Below, in pieces: positions 15,004-25,030 of a stretch of 45,067 nt of DNA. The stretch is from assembly GCA_037133915.1 (NCBI GenBank), contig JBAXND010000035.1, forward strand, positions 1 through 45,067, given 5' to 3'. The first letter of the stretch is position 1; the number at the start of each line of letters is the position of its first letter. The translations under genes were made by a program, and so were the position numbers. This stretch comes from Bacteroidota bacterium. Its GTDB lineage: Bacteria; Bacteroidota; Bacteroidia; Bacteroidales; CAIWKO01. The notes under the pieces were generated by a model that did not search any database, had not been told where the DNA came from, and saw only the letters and a list, made by a program, of their open reading frames with translations.

Positions 15004-16599
15004 TTAATTTGTTGTTATTTTTTGTGACTCAGGTACTACACTCTCAGTGGGTTGTTCTTGATTTGTCGCTGCAGGTTTCACGTTGTAAATATTTCCGTAA
15101 AAGAATGTAGTAAATTCATTTTGAGAATTCAGGTTAACGGATTCAAGTGATTTGTTGAGAGCGGCTTTCCCTGTTTTTAGTATAATGCGCGGATACAATC
15201 CAATAAATATTATCATAATCGTGAGCGCTCCGGTGATGGTTTTTTCTCGCAAGGTGACACGCTGAAGCGCGACTGCAGTATTTTCTTCCTTACCCAGAAA
15301 TATTTTTTGTACAATTCGCAACGAGTACAATGTGGCGGCTATCAGGCCCAGACTTGCAAGGCAGCTCATCAATATGCTGGTTTTAAATGCACCGCCCAGT
15401 ATCAGAAATTCAGCAATGAAATTTCCCATGCCGGGCATGCCCAATGAAGCCAGTGCAAACACCAATCCCATGGAACCAAGCCAGGGCAGGCGGTTCCGGA
15501 GTCCACCCATTTTGTCAATGTCGCGAGTGCCAAGACGTGCTTGCAGTTGCGATGCAATTACGAATAAGGCGGCAATGCTGATTCCGTGTGCAATCATTTG
15601 CATGAGCACACCCTGAAATGCCATCGTGTTAAACGCATAAACTCCCAGCAGTATAAATCCCATATGGCTGATACTGCTGAATGCAATCAGCCGTTTCAGG
15701 TCGGTTTGTGCAAAGGCAAGCTTGGCGCCGTAAAGGATGCTGACCACGGCAAGCATCATTCCGAAAGGCCCGAATGCTACGGATGCCTGAGGAAACAGCG
15801 GAACTACAAAACGCAATAAACCATAGGCGGCAGTTTTTGAGAGAATGCCGGCCAGAATAATGCTTCCTGCTACAGGAGCTTCCGAATAAGCATCGGGTAA
15901 CCACGAATGAAAAGGAATTACGGGAAGTTTTACGAAAAATCCCGCAAGAAAGCCCAGCATTAGCATAAAAGAAAGATGCAAAGGTATTTCGGTACCCAGC
16001 AACTGAATGTAGTTGAAGGTGTATATTCCGGTGATATCACCGTGAATAAAGTAAAGTGCGAGAATGGAAACGAACATCAGAAGTCCGCCTGCCTGTGTGA
16101 AGATGAAAAATTTGTTTGCGGCGTATGTCCGGTTTTCGCTGCCCCAGATGCCTATGATAAAGAACACGGGAATAATCATCAGTTCCCAGAAAAAATAAAA
16201 GAGGAAAAGATCCATCGACAGAAAAACGCCTGCAATTCCTGCCAGCGCGCTCAGAATATTCAAATGAAAAAATCCCGGATTTTTAATGCTGTCTTTCCAT
16301 GATGCCAGAACAGCTACAATACCAAGCATTACCGTGAGTGCCAGCATCGCAAGGCTGAGTCCGTCGAGGGCAAAGTGCAAGCTGATGCCGTAACGCGTAA
16401 TCCAGGGAATGCAGAAATCGAGTGCAAAACTGCCGTCAGCCGGCATGGGCAGATTCATATATACATAAAGAAGTAATGCGGCATCGGCAAAAAGTGCAAG
16501 CAGTGCAACAATTCGCGGAAGTGCAGCATTCACGAGGCCCGAAAGCCAAGCGAACAAACCGCCGACCAGCAATATCAATATGAGGAGAAGAAGTATCAT
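15004..16599 (-). CDS. nuoM: NADH-quinone oxidoreductase subunit M
   Basis: The 531-residue antiporter-like subunit has about 14 helices. FYFFWELMIIPVFFIIGIWG near 130-150 holds the conserved Glu, and PFHSWLPDAYSEAPVAGSI near 230 the channel Lys region. It ends with a hydrophilic tail of roughly 50 residues rich in Asn, Gln and Thr that is longer than in E. coli. The start overlaps nuoL by 4 bp (ATGA). Confidence 0.96.
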   Translation of the reverse strand: MILLLLILILLVGGLFAWLSGLVNAALPRIVALLALFADAALLLYVYMNLPMPADGSFALDFCIPWITRYGISLHFALDGLSLAMLALTVMLGIVAVLASWKDSIKNPGFFHLNILSALAGIAGVFLSMDLFLFYFFWELMIIPVFFIIGIWGSENRTYAANKFFIFTQAGGLLMFVSILALYFIHGDITGIYTFNYIQLLGTEIPLHLSFMLMLGFLAGFFVKLPVIPFHSWLPDAYSEAPVAGSIILAGILSKTAAYGLLRFVVPLFPQASVAFGPFGMMLAVVSILYGAKLAFAQTDLKRLIAFSSISHMGFILLGVYAFNTMAFQGVLMQMIAHGISIAALFVIASQLQARLGTRDIDKMGGLRNRLPWLGSMGLVFALASLGMPGMGNFIAEFLILGGAFKTSILMSCLASLGLIAATLYSLRIVQKIFLGKEENTAVALQRVTLREKTITGALTIMIIFIGLYPRIILKTGKAALNKSLESVNLNSQNEFTTFFYGNIYNVKPAATNQEQPTESVVPESQKITTN

Positions 16600-18464
16600 A
16601 GTGTGACCATAATGGTTATTAATAAAACGATGCCGACAGCCATTACAAGCATGTACCAGCGCAGACGGCCATTTTGCATCCTGCTGAACAATTTGTTCAG
16701 CGAAACTACCAGGCGTACTATTCCTGTATAAACAGAATCGATTACGTCATTCTTATCTATTTCGGAAAGGCTTACGATGGGGCGCACAAAAACGAAATCA
16801 TACAATTTGTCAAAGCCCCATCCACTGTAAAAAAAGTTGTGGAGAAGTCCTCCGTGCGCAGGTTTTACTTCTCGTTTTAAGTATAAACGGTATGCAAGCC
16901 AGATACCGGCAATGGTAACAATGGCTGCAATCAACTGAAATATGAATTCCATATTTGAATGCGCGCTTTCAGCGATTGCAGGAAGTGTTGTTTCCATCAT
17001 ATTGCTGAAAATTCGAGTTACTCCAAAGTTGCCGGGCAGTTCAATAAATCCTGCAATTACCGATAATACTGCAAGGATAATCAGCGGAACCATCATGAGT
17101 TTTCCGGGAATTTTGGTCGGCTCTGTTTTGGTTTCGCCATAAAATGTAATGAATACCATCCTGAAAGTATAAAGCGATGTGAGGAATGCTCCGACAATTC
17201 CGGCCAGCCAAAGCAATGCATTTCCATTGGGCGATGACCATGCCAGCCATAATATTTCGTCTTTACTGTAGAACCCGGCAGTGACAAGTGGCAGCGCAGC
17301 AAGCGAAGCTGAACCAATGATAAAAGTGATGAATACCGTTTTGAGTTTTTTACGCAGGCCGCCCATTTTAAAGATATCGTGTTCTTCATTCAATGCAACA
17401 ATAACACTGCCTGCAGCAAGGAATAGCAGCGCTTTGAAAAATGCATGCGTGAAGAAGTGAAATATGGCTGCATTCCAGGCACCCAGCCCGAGAGCAAGAA
17501 ACATGTAGCCGATTTGCGAAATGGTTGAATAGGCGAGAATGCGTTTAAGGTCGTGCTGTGCAAGAGCGCTGAATCCCGCAATCAGCAGGGTGAGCGCGCC
17601 TATGATTGCAACAATTGCCTGTACTACGGGAGCGAGTGAAAATAAAACATGAGTACGTGCGATGAGGTACACGCCTGCAGTAACCATGGTGGCCGCATGA
17701 ATCAGAGCGCTCACCGGCGATGGACCAGCCATTGCATCGGGCAGCCATGTTTGCAAGGGAAGTTGTGCCGATTTTCCTACTGCGCCGCCAAGAAGCAGGG
17801 CTGCGGCTGTGATGGCGAGCGGTGAGCCGATTGCCCATTGAATGCTTGCTCGCTGCATCAGCTCATCAATGGTGAGCGTGCCCAGATTGATGAACAGCAG
17901 GAACAGTCCTATGAGCATTGCGGTATCGCCTATGCGTGTTATAATAAATGCTTTGCGGGCGGCGTAGCCGTTTTCAGGTTCTTTGTGCCAGAACCCGATG
18001 AGCAGATAACTGCAAAGTCCCACGCCTTCCCAGCCGAGGTACATGAGCAACAGATTATCGGCTAAAACCAGCACCAGCATTGAGCCGACAAAAAGATTCA
18101 TGTATGCGAAAAACCTTGAACAGCCTTCATCTTCGGCCATGAATTCAATAGAATAAATATGGATGAGCGCACCAACAAATGTGATTACAAAGCAGAAAAC
18201 TAGAGAAAGAGCGTCGAGGCTGAATGCAATATTTGCAGTAAAACCGCCGCTGCTAAGCCATTCCCAAAGATGAACTTTAATTGCACCATCGGGGGCGGCT
18301 GTCATGAAATTTATTCCTACAACAATCGTAATAAGCGCAGAGAGTCCGACTGAAGCGGAACCCAGTATGGCAGACATTCTTCTTCCCAACTGTTTTCCTG
18401 CAAATGCAAGAATCAGGAAACTGAGGAACGGCAAGGCCGGTATGAGGGCAATTAATAATTTCAT
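16596..18464 (-). CDS. nuoL: NADH-quinone oxidoreductase subunit L
   Basis: This 622-residue subunit is the largest antiporter-like protein of complex I. The core motifs are LMYLGWEGVGLCSYLLIGFW near 145 and LPLQTWLPDAMAGPSPVSAL near 240. The C-terminal part after about residue 480 contains the long amphipathic helix that braces the membrane arm in known structures. It sits at the distal end of the arm and pumps protons. Both neighbours overlap it by 4 bp. Confidence 0.97.
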   Translation of the reverse strand: MKLLIALIPALPFLSFLILAFAGKQLGRRMSAILGSASVGLSALITIVVGINFMTAAPDGAIKVHLWEWLSSGGFTANIAFSLDALSLVFCFVITFVGALIHIYSIEFMAEDEGCSRFFAYMNLFVGSMLVLVLADNLLLMYLGWEGVGLCSYLLIGFWHKEPENGYAARKAFIITRIGDTAMLIGLFLLFINLGTLTIDELMQRASIQWAIGSPLAITAAALLLGGAVGKSAQLPLQTWLPDAMAGPSPVSALIHAATMVTAGVYLIARTHVLFSLAPVVQAIVAIIGALTLLIAGFSALAQHDLKRILAYSTISQIGYMFLALGLGAWNAAIFHFFTHAFFKALLFLAAGSVIVALNEEHDIFKMGGLRKKLKTVFITFIIGSASLAALPLVTAGFYSKDEILWLAWSSPNGNALLWLAGIVGAFLTSLYTFRMVFITFYGETKTEPTKIPGKLMMVPLIILAVLSVIAGFIELPGNFGVTRIFSNMMETTLPAIAESAHSNMEFIFQLIAAIVTIAGIWLAYRLYLKREVKPAHGGLLHNFFYSGWGFDKLYDFVFVRPIVSLSEIDKNDVIDSVYTGIVRLVVSLNKLFSRMQNGRLRWYMLVMAVGIVLLITIMVTL

Positions 18465-18790
18465 TTAACGGATTGGTTTGTGTCTTCTTTTAATTTTTTC
18501 ATTTCATCAATATTCAACGTCTTGAAATGATGATACATCTGCAGGATGAGCGCCATTCCTATAGAAACTTCAACGGCAGCTACAGCAAGGATAAAAATAA
18601 ACATCACCTGACCGTCGGCCTGCGCCCACTTTGAACCTGCTATCACAAAGGCAAGACCGGCACTGTTAAGCATAATCTCTATCGAAAGCAGCATGAAAAT
18701 AATATTTTTACGCACCAACAATCCTACGAATCCCGTGAGGAAAAGCATAGCGGCAAAAATCAATTGTGTTTCTATTGATATAGTGACCAT
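18461..18790 (-). CDS. nuoK: NADH-quinone oxidoreductase subunit K
   Basis: I chose the ATG at 18790, one base after the nuoJ stop, giving 109 residues. The open frame runs on to 18862 but the extra part overlaps nuoJ and is not family-like. Three helices are evident, with a Glu in MLLSIEIMLNSAGL and a second in AAVEVSIGMAL, both conserved proton-path residues of NuoK/ND4L. It forms the middle of the membrane arm with NuoJ and NuoA. Confidence 0.95.
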   Translation of the reverse strand: MVTISIETQLIFAAMLFLTGFVGLLVRKNIIFMLLSIEIMLNSAGLAFVIAGSKWAQADGQVMFIFILAVAAVEVSIGMALILQMYHHFKTLNIDEMKKLKEDTNQSVK

Positions 18791-18791
18791 C

Positions 18792-19319
18792 CTAATTATT
18801 TTTCTCATTTTGTAAAAAACGATGCAGCGAATTTTTCCGCTGCCTGCCGAGATGATAGGCACCGATAATTCCCAACATCAGCAATATTCCTGATATCTCC
18901 ACTCCCAGCAAATATGTTTTGAATAATGTGTAGCCGACTTGTTCAGGCCCAATGATAACGCCGCTTCCACGTTCGTGTTTCATAGTGTCAAAAGCTATGA
19001 TAAATAGCACCAATAATGCGGCTGCAATGAGAAACGGGAATAACCAGAGTTTGAGTGGCTGCCATTTTTCTTCCAGCTTAATTTCAAGAGCTACATTGAG
19101 CATCATAATCACAAAAATAAACAGTACCATAATGGCTCCGGCATAGATGATAATCTCGAGTGCCGCCATGAACGGCGCACCCAGAATGTAGAAAATAATA
19201 GAAACTGACAGCAGCGACAATATCATATACAATAAGGAATGTATCGCGTTTTTTCGCGTGATTGCCGTGATTGCGGTCAAGAGTGCCATTGCTCCGGCTA
19301 TGTAAAATATTGTGTTCAT
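18792..19319 (-). CDS. nuoJ: NADH-quinone oxidoreductase subunit J
   Basis: The 175-residue subunit has five helices, with ALEIIIYAGAIMVLFIFVIML near 55-75, the conserved helix that contains the pi-bulge in complex I structures. It links the quinone site to the antiporter subunits. It lies 21 bp after nuoI. Confidence 0.95.
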   Translation of the reverse strand: MNTIFYIAGAMALLTAITAITRKNAIHSLLYMILSLLSVSIIFYILGAPFMAALEIIIYAGAIMVLFIFVIMMLNVALEIKLEEKWQPLKLWLFPFLIAAALLVLFIIAFDTMKHERGSGVIIGPEQVGYTLFKTYLLGVEISGILLMLGIIGAYHLGRQRKNSLHRFLQNEKNN

Positions 19320-19340
19320 TAGTTTAATTTAATAATCGTA

Positions 19341-19856
19341 TTATGGCATCAATCCCCAGGCATCAATGGGCTTTTCTTCACTATTGCCCGTTCCCTTGGG
19401 TTTTAATCCCATTTCTATCCCTGTTTCTTCATAAAAATTGTATCCCGGATATTTTCCCGGTCCTGATATCAGTAAATGCTCTTTTTCGTAAACCATATTC
19501 TGACGGTTGTATTCTCCCAGTTCAAAATCGGGTGTGAGCTGAATCGCATAGGTTGGGCAGGCCTCTTCGCAAAATCCGCAGAAGATGCAGCGCGAGAAGT
19601 TAATTCTGAAAAATTCAGGATACCGCCTGCCTTTTTCATCTTCGGCAGCTTGTAAAGAAATGCAATCAACCGGACAGGCTGCTGCACAAAGATTGCATGC
19701 AACGCAGCGTTCGTTTCCCGCATCGTCGCGCGTAAGTACGATACGACCACGGTAACGCGGCGGCAGATAAGGCTTTTCTTCGGGGTACTGAACCGTTACC
19801 CTTTTTTTAAAGGTGTGAAGAAAGGTGAGCCATATACTTCTTAAAATAGAAAACAT
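19341..19856 (-). CDS. nuoI: NADH-quinone oxidoreductase subunit I
   Basis: The 171-residue protein has two CxxCxxCxxxCP motifs (Cys51-61 and Cys90-100), which hold clusters N6a and N6b and pass electrons towards N2 in NuoB. An amphipathic N-terminal helix probably lies on the membrane. The C-terminal 35 residues after the ferredoxin domain are lineage-variable. Confidence 0.96.
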   Translation of the reverse strand: MFSILRSIWLTFLHTFKKRVTVQYPEEKPYLPPRYRGRIVLTRDDAGNERCVACNLCAAACPVDCISLQAAEDEKGRRYPEFFRINFSRCIFCGFCEEACPTYAIQLTPDFELGEYNRQNMVYEKEHLLISGPGKYPGYNFYEETGIEMGLKPKGTGNSEEKPIDAWGLMP

Positions 19857-19892
19857 CCGTACTTTATTATTAAATAATATTTCTGCTGCACA

Positions 19893-20837
19893 TTATTTCC
19901 AAAATAGCAATACAGCACCCGTGACTAAAATGTTCAACAATGCAAGCGGCAATAACAATTTCCATCCGACAGACATCAGCTGGTCATAACGCGGACGCGG
20001 CAGTGAGGCTCTTATCAGAATGAACAGGCAAATGAAAAATGCCGTTTTCAAAAAGAACCAGAATACCGGTGGCAGGAATGCCGGCCCCAGATAACCACCG
20101 AAGAACAGTGTTACAATGAGTGTGGAGATGAGCGTTACGCCCATGTATTCACCCACAAAGAACATTCCGAATTTCATGCCTGAATATTCGCTGTGATAGC
20201 CTGCAATCAGTTCGCCGTCGGCTTCCGGAATATCAAAAGGCGTGCGGTGTGTTTCGGCCAGACCGGCAATAAAAAATATTACAAATCCAATAAATTGCGG
20301 CACCACAAACCAGCAGCCGCGCTGCGCTTCAACAATCATGCGGAGGTTGAAACTGTCGGCCATCATCACAACGCCCATCAGCGAAAGTCCCATAAAAACC
20401 TCATAGGTCAGCATTTGTGCCGATCCGCGCATCGCGCCAAGCAATGAATATTTATTATTGGATGCCCAGCCACCAAGCACAAGGCTGTATACTCCCAATG
20501 AGGAATTACCTAAAAAGAACAGCAATCCGATGTTGGAATCGAGGATGTAAAAATTGGGTCCAAACGGAATGATAGCGAAGGTAAGCAGAATGCTGATGAT
20601 AAGAATTCCCGGTGCTATCACAAACACTGCTTTATCGGCAAAAGGCGGAATCCAGTCTTCTTTGAAGAAGATTTTAATAACGTCGGCCAATACCTGCATC
20701 AAACCTGCCGGGCCAACACGGTTCGGACCGTAGCGATCCTGCCAGAGTGCAAGAAGGCGGCGTTCAACCCAAATCAGACCTGCTGCTATGGTGAGCACAA
20801 TGAGTAAAACAGCTGCTATTATTAAAAGATATTTCAT
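19893..20837 (-). CDS. nuoH: NADH-quinone oxidoreductase subunit H
   Basis: The 314-residue protein has eight helices. [17 protein letters not shown] near 30-45, and [23 protein letters not shown] split around residue 205, are signatures of NuoH/ND1, which builds the quinone chamber at the heel of complex I. At 314 residues it is slightly short, mainly in the N-terminal region. Confidence 0.96.
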   Translation of the reverse strand: MKYLLIIAAVLLIVLTIAAGLIWVERRLLALWQDRYGPNRVGPAGLMQVLADVIKIFFKEDWIPPFADKAVFVIAPGILIISILLTFAIIPFGPNFYILDSNIGLLFFLGNSSLGVYSLVLGGWASNNKYSLLGAMRGSAQMLTYEVFMGLSLMGVVMMADSFNLRMIVEAQRGCWFVVPQFIGFVIFFIAGLAETHRTPFDIPEADGELIAGYHSEYSGMKFGMFFVGEYMGVTLISTLIVTLFFGGYLGPAFLPPVFWFFLKTAFFICLFILIRASLPRPRYDQLMSVGWKLLLPLALLNILVTGAVLLFWK

Positions 20838-20867
20838 AAAAAATTACATTCCTTAATTTTCAAAAAA

Positions 20868-23249
20868 TCATTCAGTGACCGCATCAAAGAATTTCGCAGG
20901 CTTGCCTGACAATGGTTCGATGAGTTTTGCTTCAGTATCTCCGGTTATATTCGAGCCATCTGCACCGTCAATATATTTATAAATGGCCTGAGTTGAGTTC
21001 CAGCCCGATGCCCTGTAATTCGGAATTAGCGCAGCCGGTGGAATGCCGCTGTAACCTTCCATGCTGAAGGCAAGTGCCGAATCAGTATCCTGTTCCGGCT
21101 TCTGTTCGCTCACATTTGTTTTCGCATTCATGGCAGTTCTTCCGCTGAAGCGGGGCGTTTGCCGTGGTATCTTCTGACCCGAAATGCGGAGGTCGGCGTT
21201 TGGCAGTATTTCTGCTATTTTCAAGAACTCAGGAAACACACGCACCATGTCATTTACCAGGTCATCAAAATTTTGCCAGCGCGATTTTTCGTATCCTGAA
21301 AGTTCTATGAGGTCGCTAATCCAGCGCCAGCTGTCCATAATCGGCTCTTTGGCCTGAAAAACTGAATACGCTCGTTGGGCATACCCCTGATTATTCACAA
21401 ACGTACCTTCCGACTCGGCGAAAGTGCCTGACGGCAGCACTATATCTGCTGCTGAGGTTGTGCTGTTGTGTGAATGATGTAATGCAATTATGTTTTTGAA
21501 TTTACCGAATAATTCGTCTGCCTGTTCTTTCGAAAGACGCTTGTACAGGTCGTTTTCAAGAACGACCAATGTATCCGCCGAATCGAATTCGGTGATGGCA
21601 TCATCAAGGTCTTTGCCACCCATCATCCCAATGCCCATGCTGTTGCATTCCGGAAGTATCAACAGCAATTTTGCATTTTTACCTTCGACGGCAAGCGCAT
21701 GAACAATGTTGGATGCTGCTTTGGGCAATGCGCTGTTCCCTGCATCAATACCGGATATCACAAGAGGGTATTCGGCATTCATCAGGTCGTCGGCAATTTT
21801 TTTTGCAAGCACTGAAAGCGCTGCATCCGGCAACACAGTTTCCGGCGCCTTTTTGCTGATGTATGAAGCTATCGCAAAGCCTAGCTGTGCGCTGATTTCA
21901 GCCGGTGCGTTCAGCACTTCAGCCGCAATATCGTCAAGTTTTGATGACTGTGTGCCGGTAATGTATACCGGACTTTTTAAATGAATTCCTTTTGTTCGTA
22001 CGGCAGAATCGTGCCATGCAGGAATGCCGACAGCGGCCGCCATTTTTTTCGAAAGATTGCGTGCCGCCTGCCTTATGGCCAGTGATGTAATGGGTGATGT
22101 TTTAAGAATATCTTCTCCGAGTATCAGTACGGCATCTGAGCGTTCCATTTCGCCGCGTGACGGAGGTGCCGACGGACTGTTCTTTAAAATATCCAGAACG
22201 GTTGTAATGAATGAAAAATCTTTTTTTGAAACACCATTATAGAAATTCTCTTTTCCGGTGAACGACATCAGAGCGAAGTTTGCTTCGAGCGATGCGCACG
22301 GCGAACCGATGCCAATTATTTTTTTGTCTTTTCCGATTATGGATGGCAGTAAGGATACCAGATTTGTATTCTCTGAAATATTTTCATGTTTGATTACCAC
22401 GTCGCGGATGCGTTCGGGAGCGTTCACAAAGTCATAACCGAAACGCCCGCGGTCGCAAAGGAAATAGCCGTTCACATTTTCATTATAGCGATTCATGATG
22501 CGACGCAGTGTGCCGTATCGTTCTCCGCCTATGATGTTGCAACCTGCGCCACAATGGGTGCACACCGACGGTGCCGTGTTCAGATCCCATTTACGTGTAG
22601 GATGTTTCTTAAATGTTTTATCTGTGAAAACGCCGGTAGGACAAACTTCCACGAGATTTCCACTGAACTCACTTTCAAGTGTTCCTTCACGGTAACGCCC
22701 GAAGTAAACATTGTTATGAGCACCGAATACGCCGAAATCTTTACCTCCCGCATAATCTTTATAAAATCGTACACAGCGGTAACACTGTATGCAGCGATTC
22801 ATTTCGTGGTAGATGTTGGGACCCAGATCCTGATTCAGATGTGTTCTCTTTTTGAAGTCAAACCTGCGGGCATTGTGTCCGGTCATCACGGTCATATCCT
22901 GAAGATGGCATTCGCCGCCTTCGTCACATACAGGGCAATCGTGCGGATGGTTTGTCATCAGGTTCTCAAGCACACTTTTCCTGAACTCAAGTACTGCACT
23001 GTCGTCGGTAACTATAATAAGACCGCTTTTAACGGGAATCATGCACGACATCACAATCATTCCTTTCGGATCGCCGGCGTCAATATACATTTTTACGGCA
23101 CACAGCCTGCACGAACCCACTGAGCCAAGAGCATGATGGTAGCAGAAATGAGGAATATTGAAACCAAGCGACAGACAGGTATCCAGCAAGTTCCGTCCGG
23201 GCTGCACTTCATATTCCTTACCGTCTATCGTTAATCTGATCATTTCCAT
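20868..23249 (-). CDS. nuoG: NADH-quinone oxidoreductase subunit G
   Basis: The 793-residue peripheral-arm subunit opens with a [2Fe-2S] domain (Cys36, Cys47, Cys50, Cys69). Then come a His-Cys ligand set (HPHDCPVCDEGGEC), a Cys set in NRCIQCYRC, and CTHCGAGC followed by a distant Cys (FLCDRG), which fits the off-path N7 cluster. The remainder is a degenerate molybdopterin oxidoreductase domain that probably binds no cofactor. A second ATG at 23243 would make an ATGA overlap with nuoF and may be the real start; the first gives a 10-bp overlap. Confidence 0.95.
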   Translation of the reverse strand: MEMIRLTIDGKEYEVQPGRNLLDTCLSLGFNIPHFCYHHALGSVGSCRLCAVKMYIDAGDPKGMIVMSCMIPVKSGLIIVTDDSAVLEFRKSVLENLMTNHPHDCPVCDEGGECHLQDMTVMTGHNARRFDFKKRTHLNQDLGPNIYHEMNRCIQCYRCVRFYKDYAGGKDFGVFGAHNNVYFGRYREGTLESEFSGNLVEVCPTGVFTDKTFKKHPTRKWDLNTAPSVCTHCGAGCNIIGGERYGTLRRIMNRYNENVNGYFLCDRGRFGYDFVNAPERIRDVVIKHENISENTNLVSLLPSIIGKDKKIIGIGSPCASLEANFALMSFTGKENFYNGVSKKDFSFITTVLDILKNSPSAPPSRGEMERSDAVLILGEDILKTSPITSLAIRQAARNLSKKMAAAVGIPAWHDSAVRTKGIHLKSPVYITGTQSSKLDDIAAEVLNAPAEISAQLGFAIASYISKKAPETVLPDAALSVLAKKIADDLMNAEYPLVISGIDAGNSALPKAASNIVHALAVEGKNAKLLLILPECNSMGIGMMGGKDLDDAITEFDSADTLVVLENDLYKRLSKEQADELFGKFKNIIALHHSHNSTTSAADIVLPSGTFAESEGTFVNNQGYAQRAYSVFQAKEPIMDSWRWISDLIELSGYEKSRWQNFDDLVNDMVRVFPEFLKIAEILPNADLRISGQKIPRQTPRFSGRTAMNAKTNVSEQKPEQDTDSALAFSMEGYSGIPPAALIPNYRASGWNSTQAIYKYIDGADGSNITGDTEAKLIEPLSGKPAKFFDAVTE

Positions 23250-24508
23250 GGACAGCTTTTTTCTGTAATATGCCTCATAAAATCATCGTAAAAATATTTC
23301 AGTCCGCTCTGAAGCGGTTCCATAGCACCGGGTGCCAGAGCACAAAATGTTCTTTTCATGCTTAGCTGTACGGTGTGATGGCGCAAAATGTCAATATGTT
23401 CTTCCGTTCCTTTACCTTCTTCAAATGCCCATAATATTTTTTCCGCCCAGGGAAGACCTTCGCGGCAAGGGGTGCACCAGCCACAACTTTCAAGAGCAAA
23501 GAAGTGGATAAGGTTATGGATGAAGGCTACGGGGCATGTACGGTCATCCAGTATAATCATATTGCCTGTGCCCATGCGGCTTCCCACGGCAGCCACCGAA
23601 GCGAAATCCATTTTAACATCCAGATGTTCTTCCACCAGAAAATCAGTGGATGCGCCACCGGGCAGCACACCACGGAATTTATAACCATCGGCCATACCAC
23701 CGGCATGTATTTCAAGCAGCTCACGCATGGGCGTTCCCATCGGAAGTTCCCATAATCCGGGCTTTTTAACACGCCCGCTGATGCCGTAAATCTTTGTGCC
23801 GCCTTCAGAGGTAAGGCTCAGGCTCTGAAACCATGGGCCGCCGTTAGCAACAATGTGCGAAATCCAGCAGATGGATTCAACGCTGTTGATAAGTGTTGGC
23901 CTTCCGAACAGGCCGTTGGTGGCAGGGTACGGAGGCTTGTCGCGAGGAATGGCCCTTTTGCCTTCAAGTGAATTCAGCAGTGCTGTTTCTTCTCCGCAGA
24001 TATAGCGCCCAACGGATGAGTGAACATAAATTTCGCAGTTAAAGCCCGATCCAAGAATATTTTTCCCAAGATAACCGGCTTCATGGGCTTCAGTTACTGC
24101 CTTCTTCAATATTTCTGTTGCTGATTTGTATGCCCAGCGAATAAAAATGTACGAAATATCGGCGTGAATGGCGTAGCAGGCAATAATAATACCGGCAATA
24201 AGCTGATGCGGATTGCCTTCGAGCAGGTAACGGTCTTTGAAAGTACCCGGTTCCATTTCATCGGCGTTTATTATCAGATATTGTGATGTCTTATCCTGTG
24301 ACGGCATCAGGCTCCATTTTATTCCTGTCGGGAATCCTGCACCACCCCGGCCAAGCAGTCCGGTCGGTTTCACCAGATTGGTAATATCTTCCGGGGTCAT
24401 TTCTTTCAGTGCCTTGCGCACAGCGTCATAACCACCCACCTTCTCATATTCTTTACAACTGAGAGGCGGTGCGCCCGGCGTGATATATTTTGTTAAGGGT
24501 TTCTCCAT
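23240..24508 (-). CDS. nuoF: NADH-quinone oxidoreductase subunit F (NADH-binding)
   Basis: I use the ATG at 24508 (422 residues); a TTG nine bases upstream overlaps nuoE. GRGGAGFPTG at 53-62 is the FMN/NADH-binding loop. Cys342, Cys345 and Cys348 in ESCGWCTPCREG with Cys389 bind cluster N3. This subunit takes electrons from NADH, so the complex encoded here should be a true NADH dehydrogenase and not a ferredoxin-fed version. Confidence 0.96.
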   Translation of the reverse strand: MEKPLTKYITPGAPPLSCKEYEKVGGYDAVRKALKEMTPEDITNLVKPTGLLGRGGAGFPTGIKWSLMPSQDKTSQYLIINADEMEPGTFKDRYLLEGNPHQLIAGIIIACYAIHADISYIFIRWAYKSATEILKKAVTEAHEAGYLGKNILGSGFNCEIYVHSSVGRYICGEETALLNSLEGKRAIPRDKPPYPATNGLFGRPTLINSVESICWISHIVANGGPWFQSLSLTSEGGTKIYGISGRVKKPGLWELPMGTPMRELLEIHAGGMADGYKFRGVLPGGASTDFLVEEHLDVKMDFASVAAVGSRMGTGNMIILDDRTCPVAFIHNLIHFFALESCGWCTPCREGLPWAEKILWAFEEGKGTEEHIDILRHHTVQLSMKRTFCALAPGAMEPLQSGLKYFYDDFMRHITEKSCPWK

Positions 24509-24513
24509 AAATA

Positions 24514-24978
24514 TCAACTGTATTTTTCAAGCAGTGCATCAATAGCTGATGGCTGCAGGTCGCTATACAGATCGTTGTTTATCATTATAGATGCTGCATG
24601 GTCGCAATTGCCAAGGCACGATACAGGTAAAAGTGTGTATCGTCCATCAGAAGTTGTTTCGCCAAATCTAATTCCTAATTTCTCTGAAAAATATTCATAG
24701 ATGGAAAGATATCCCAACATCATACAGGTCACGCTGTCACATACCAGAATTACATTCCGGCCAACGGGTTTACGGTAAATACGGGTGTAGAATGTTGCCA
24801 CACTGTCAACATCGGCAGGTGGCATGCCGAGAAATGCAGCAATATCTTCGAGGCTTTCATCGCTTATCCAACCGCGGTGCTCCTGCACAATTTTGAGCGC
24901 ATCGATGCATGCCGCGGCCGGGTAGGGAACCAGCCTTACATCTTCCATTATTTCTTCTTTTTCCTTTTCTGTGAGCAT
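24514..24978 (-). CDS. nuoE: NADH-quinone oxidoreductase subunit E
   Basis: The 154-residue thioredoxin-like [2Fe-2S] subunit has ligand pairs in CDSVTC and CLGNC, the pattern that holds cluster N1a. It works beside NuoF in the NADH-oxidising tip. A 52-bp AT-rich gap filled with TTAATT-like repeats separates it from nuoCD. Confidence 0.95.
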   Translation of the reverse strand: MLTEKEKEEIMEDVRLVPYPAAACIDALKIVQEHRGWISDESLEDIAAFLGMPPADVDSVATFYTRIYRKPVGRNVILVCDSVTCMMLGYLSIYEYFSEKLGIRFGETTSDGRYTLLPVSCLGNCDHAASIMINNDLYSDLQPSAIDALLEKYS

Positions 24979-25030
24979 TGAGCTGTTAATCTTTATTTAC
25001 TCTTATTAATTCTAATTAATTCACATTAAC

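Noticed and set aside
18791..18862. A longer NuoK starting at 18862
   Set aside because: The extension overlaps nuoJ and is basic and unlike the family N-terminus. The ATG at 18790 fits known NuoK proteins and the gene spacing.
22386..23123. A 245-residue plus-strand ORF
   Set aside because: It is antisense to the Fe-S part of nuoG, where conserved codons leave the opposite frame open. The translation is His/Cys/Thr-rich without family resemblance.
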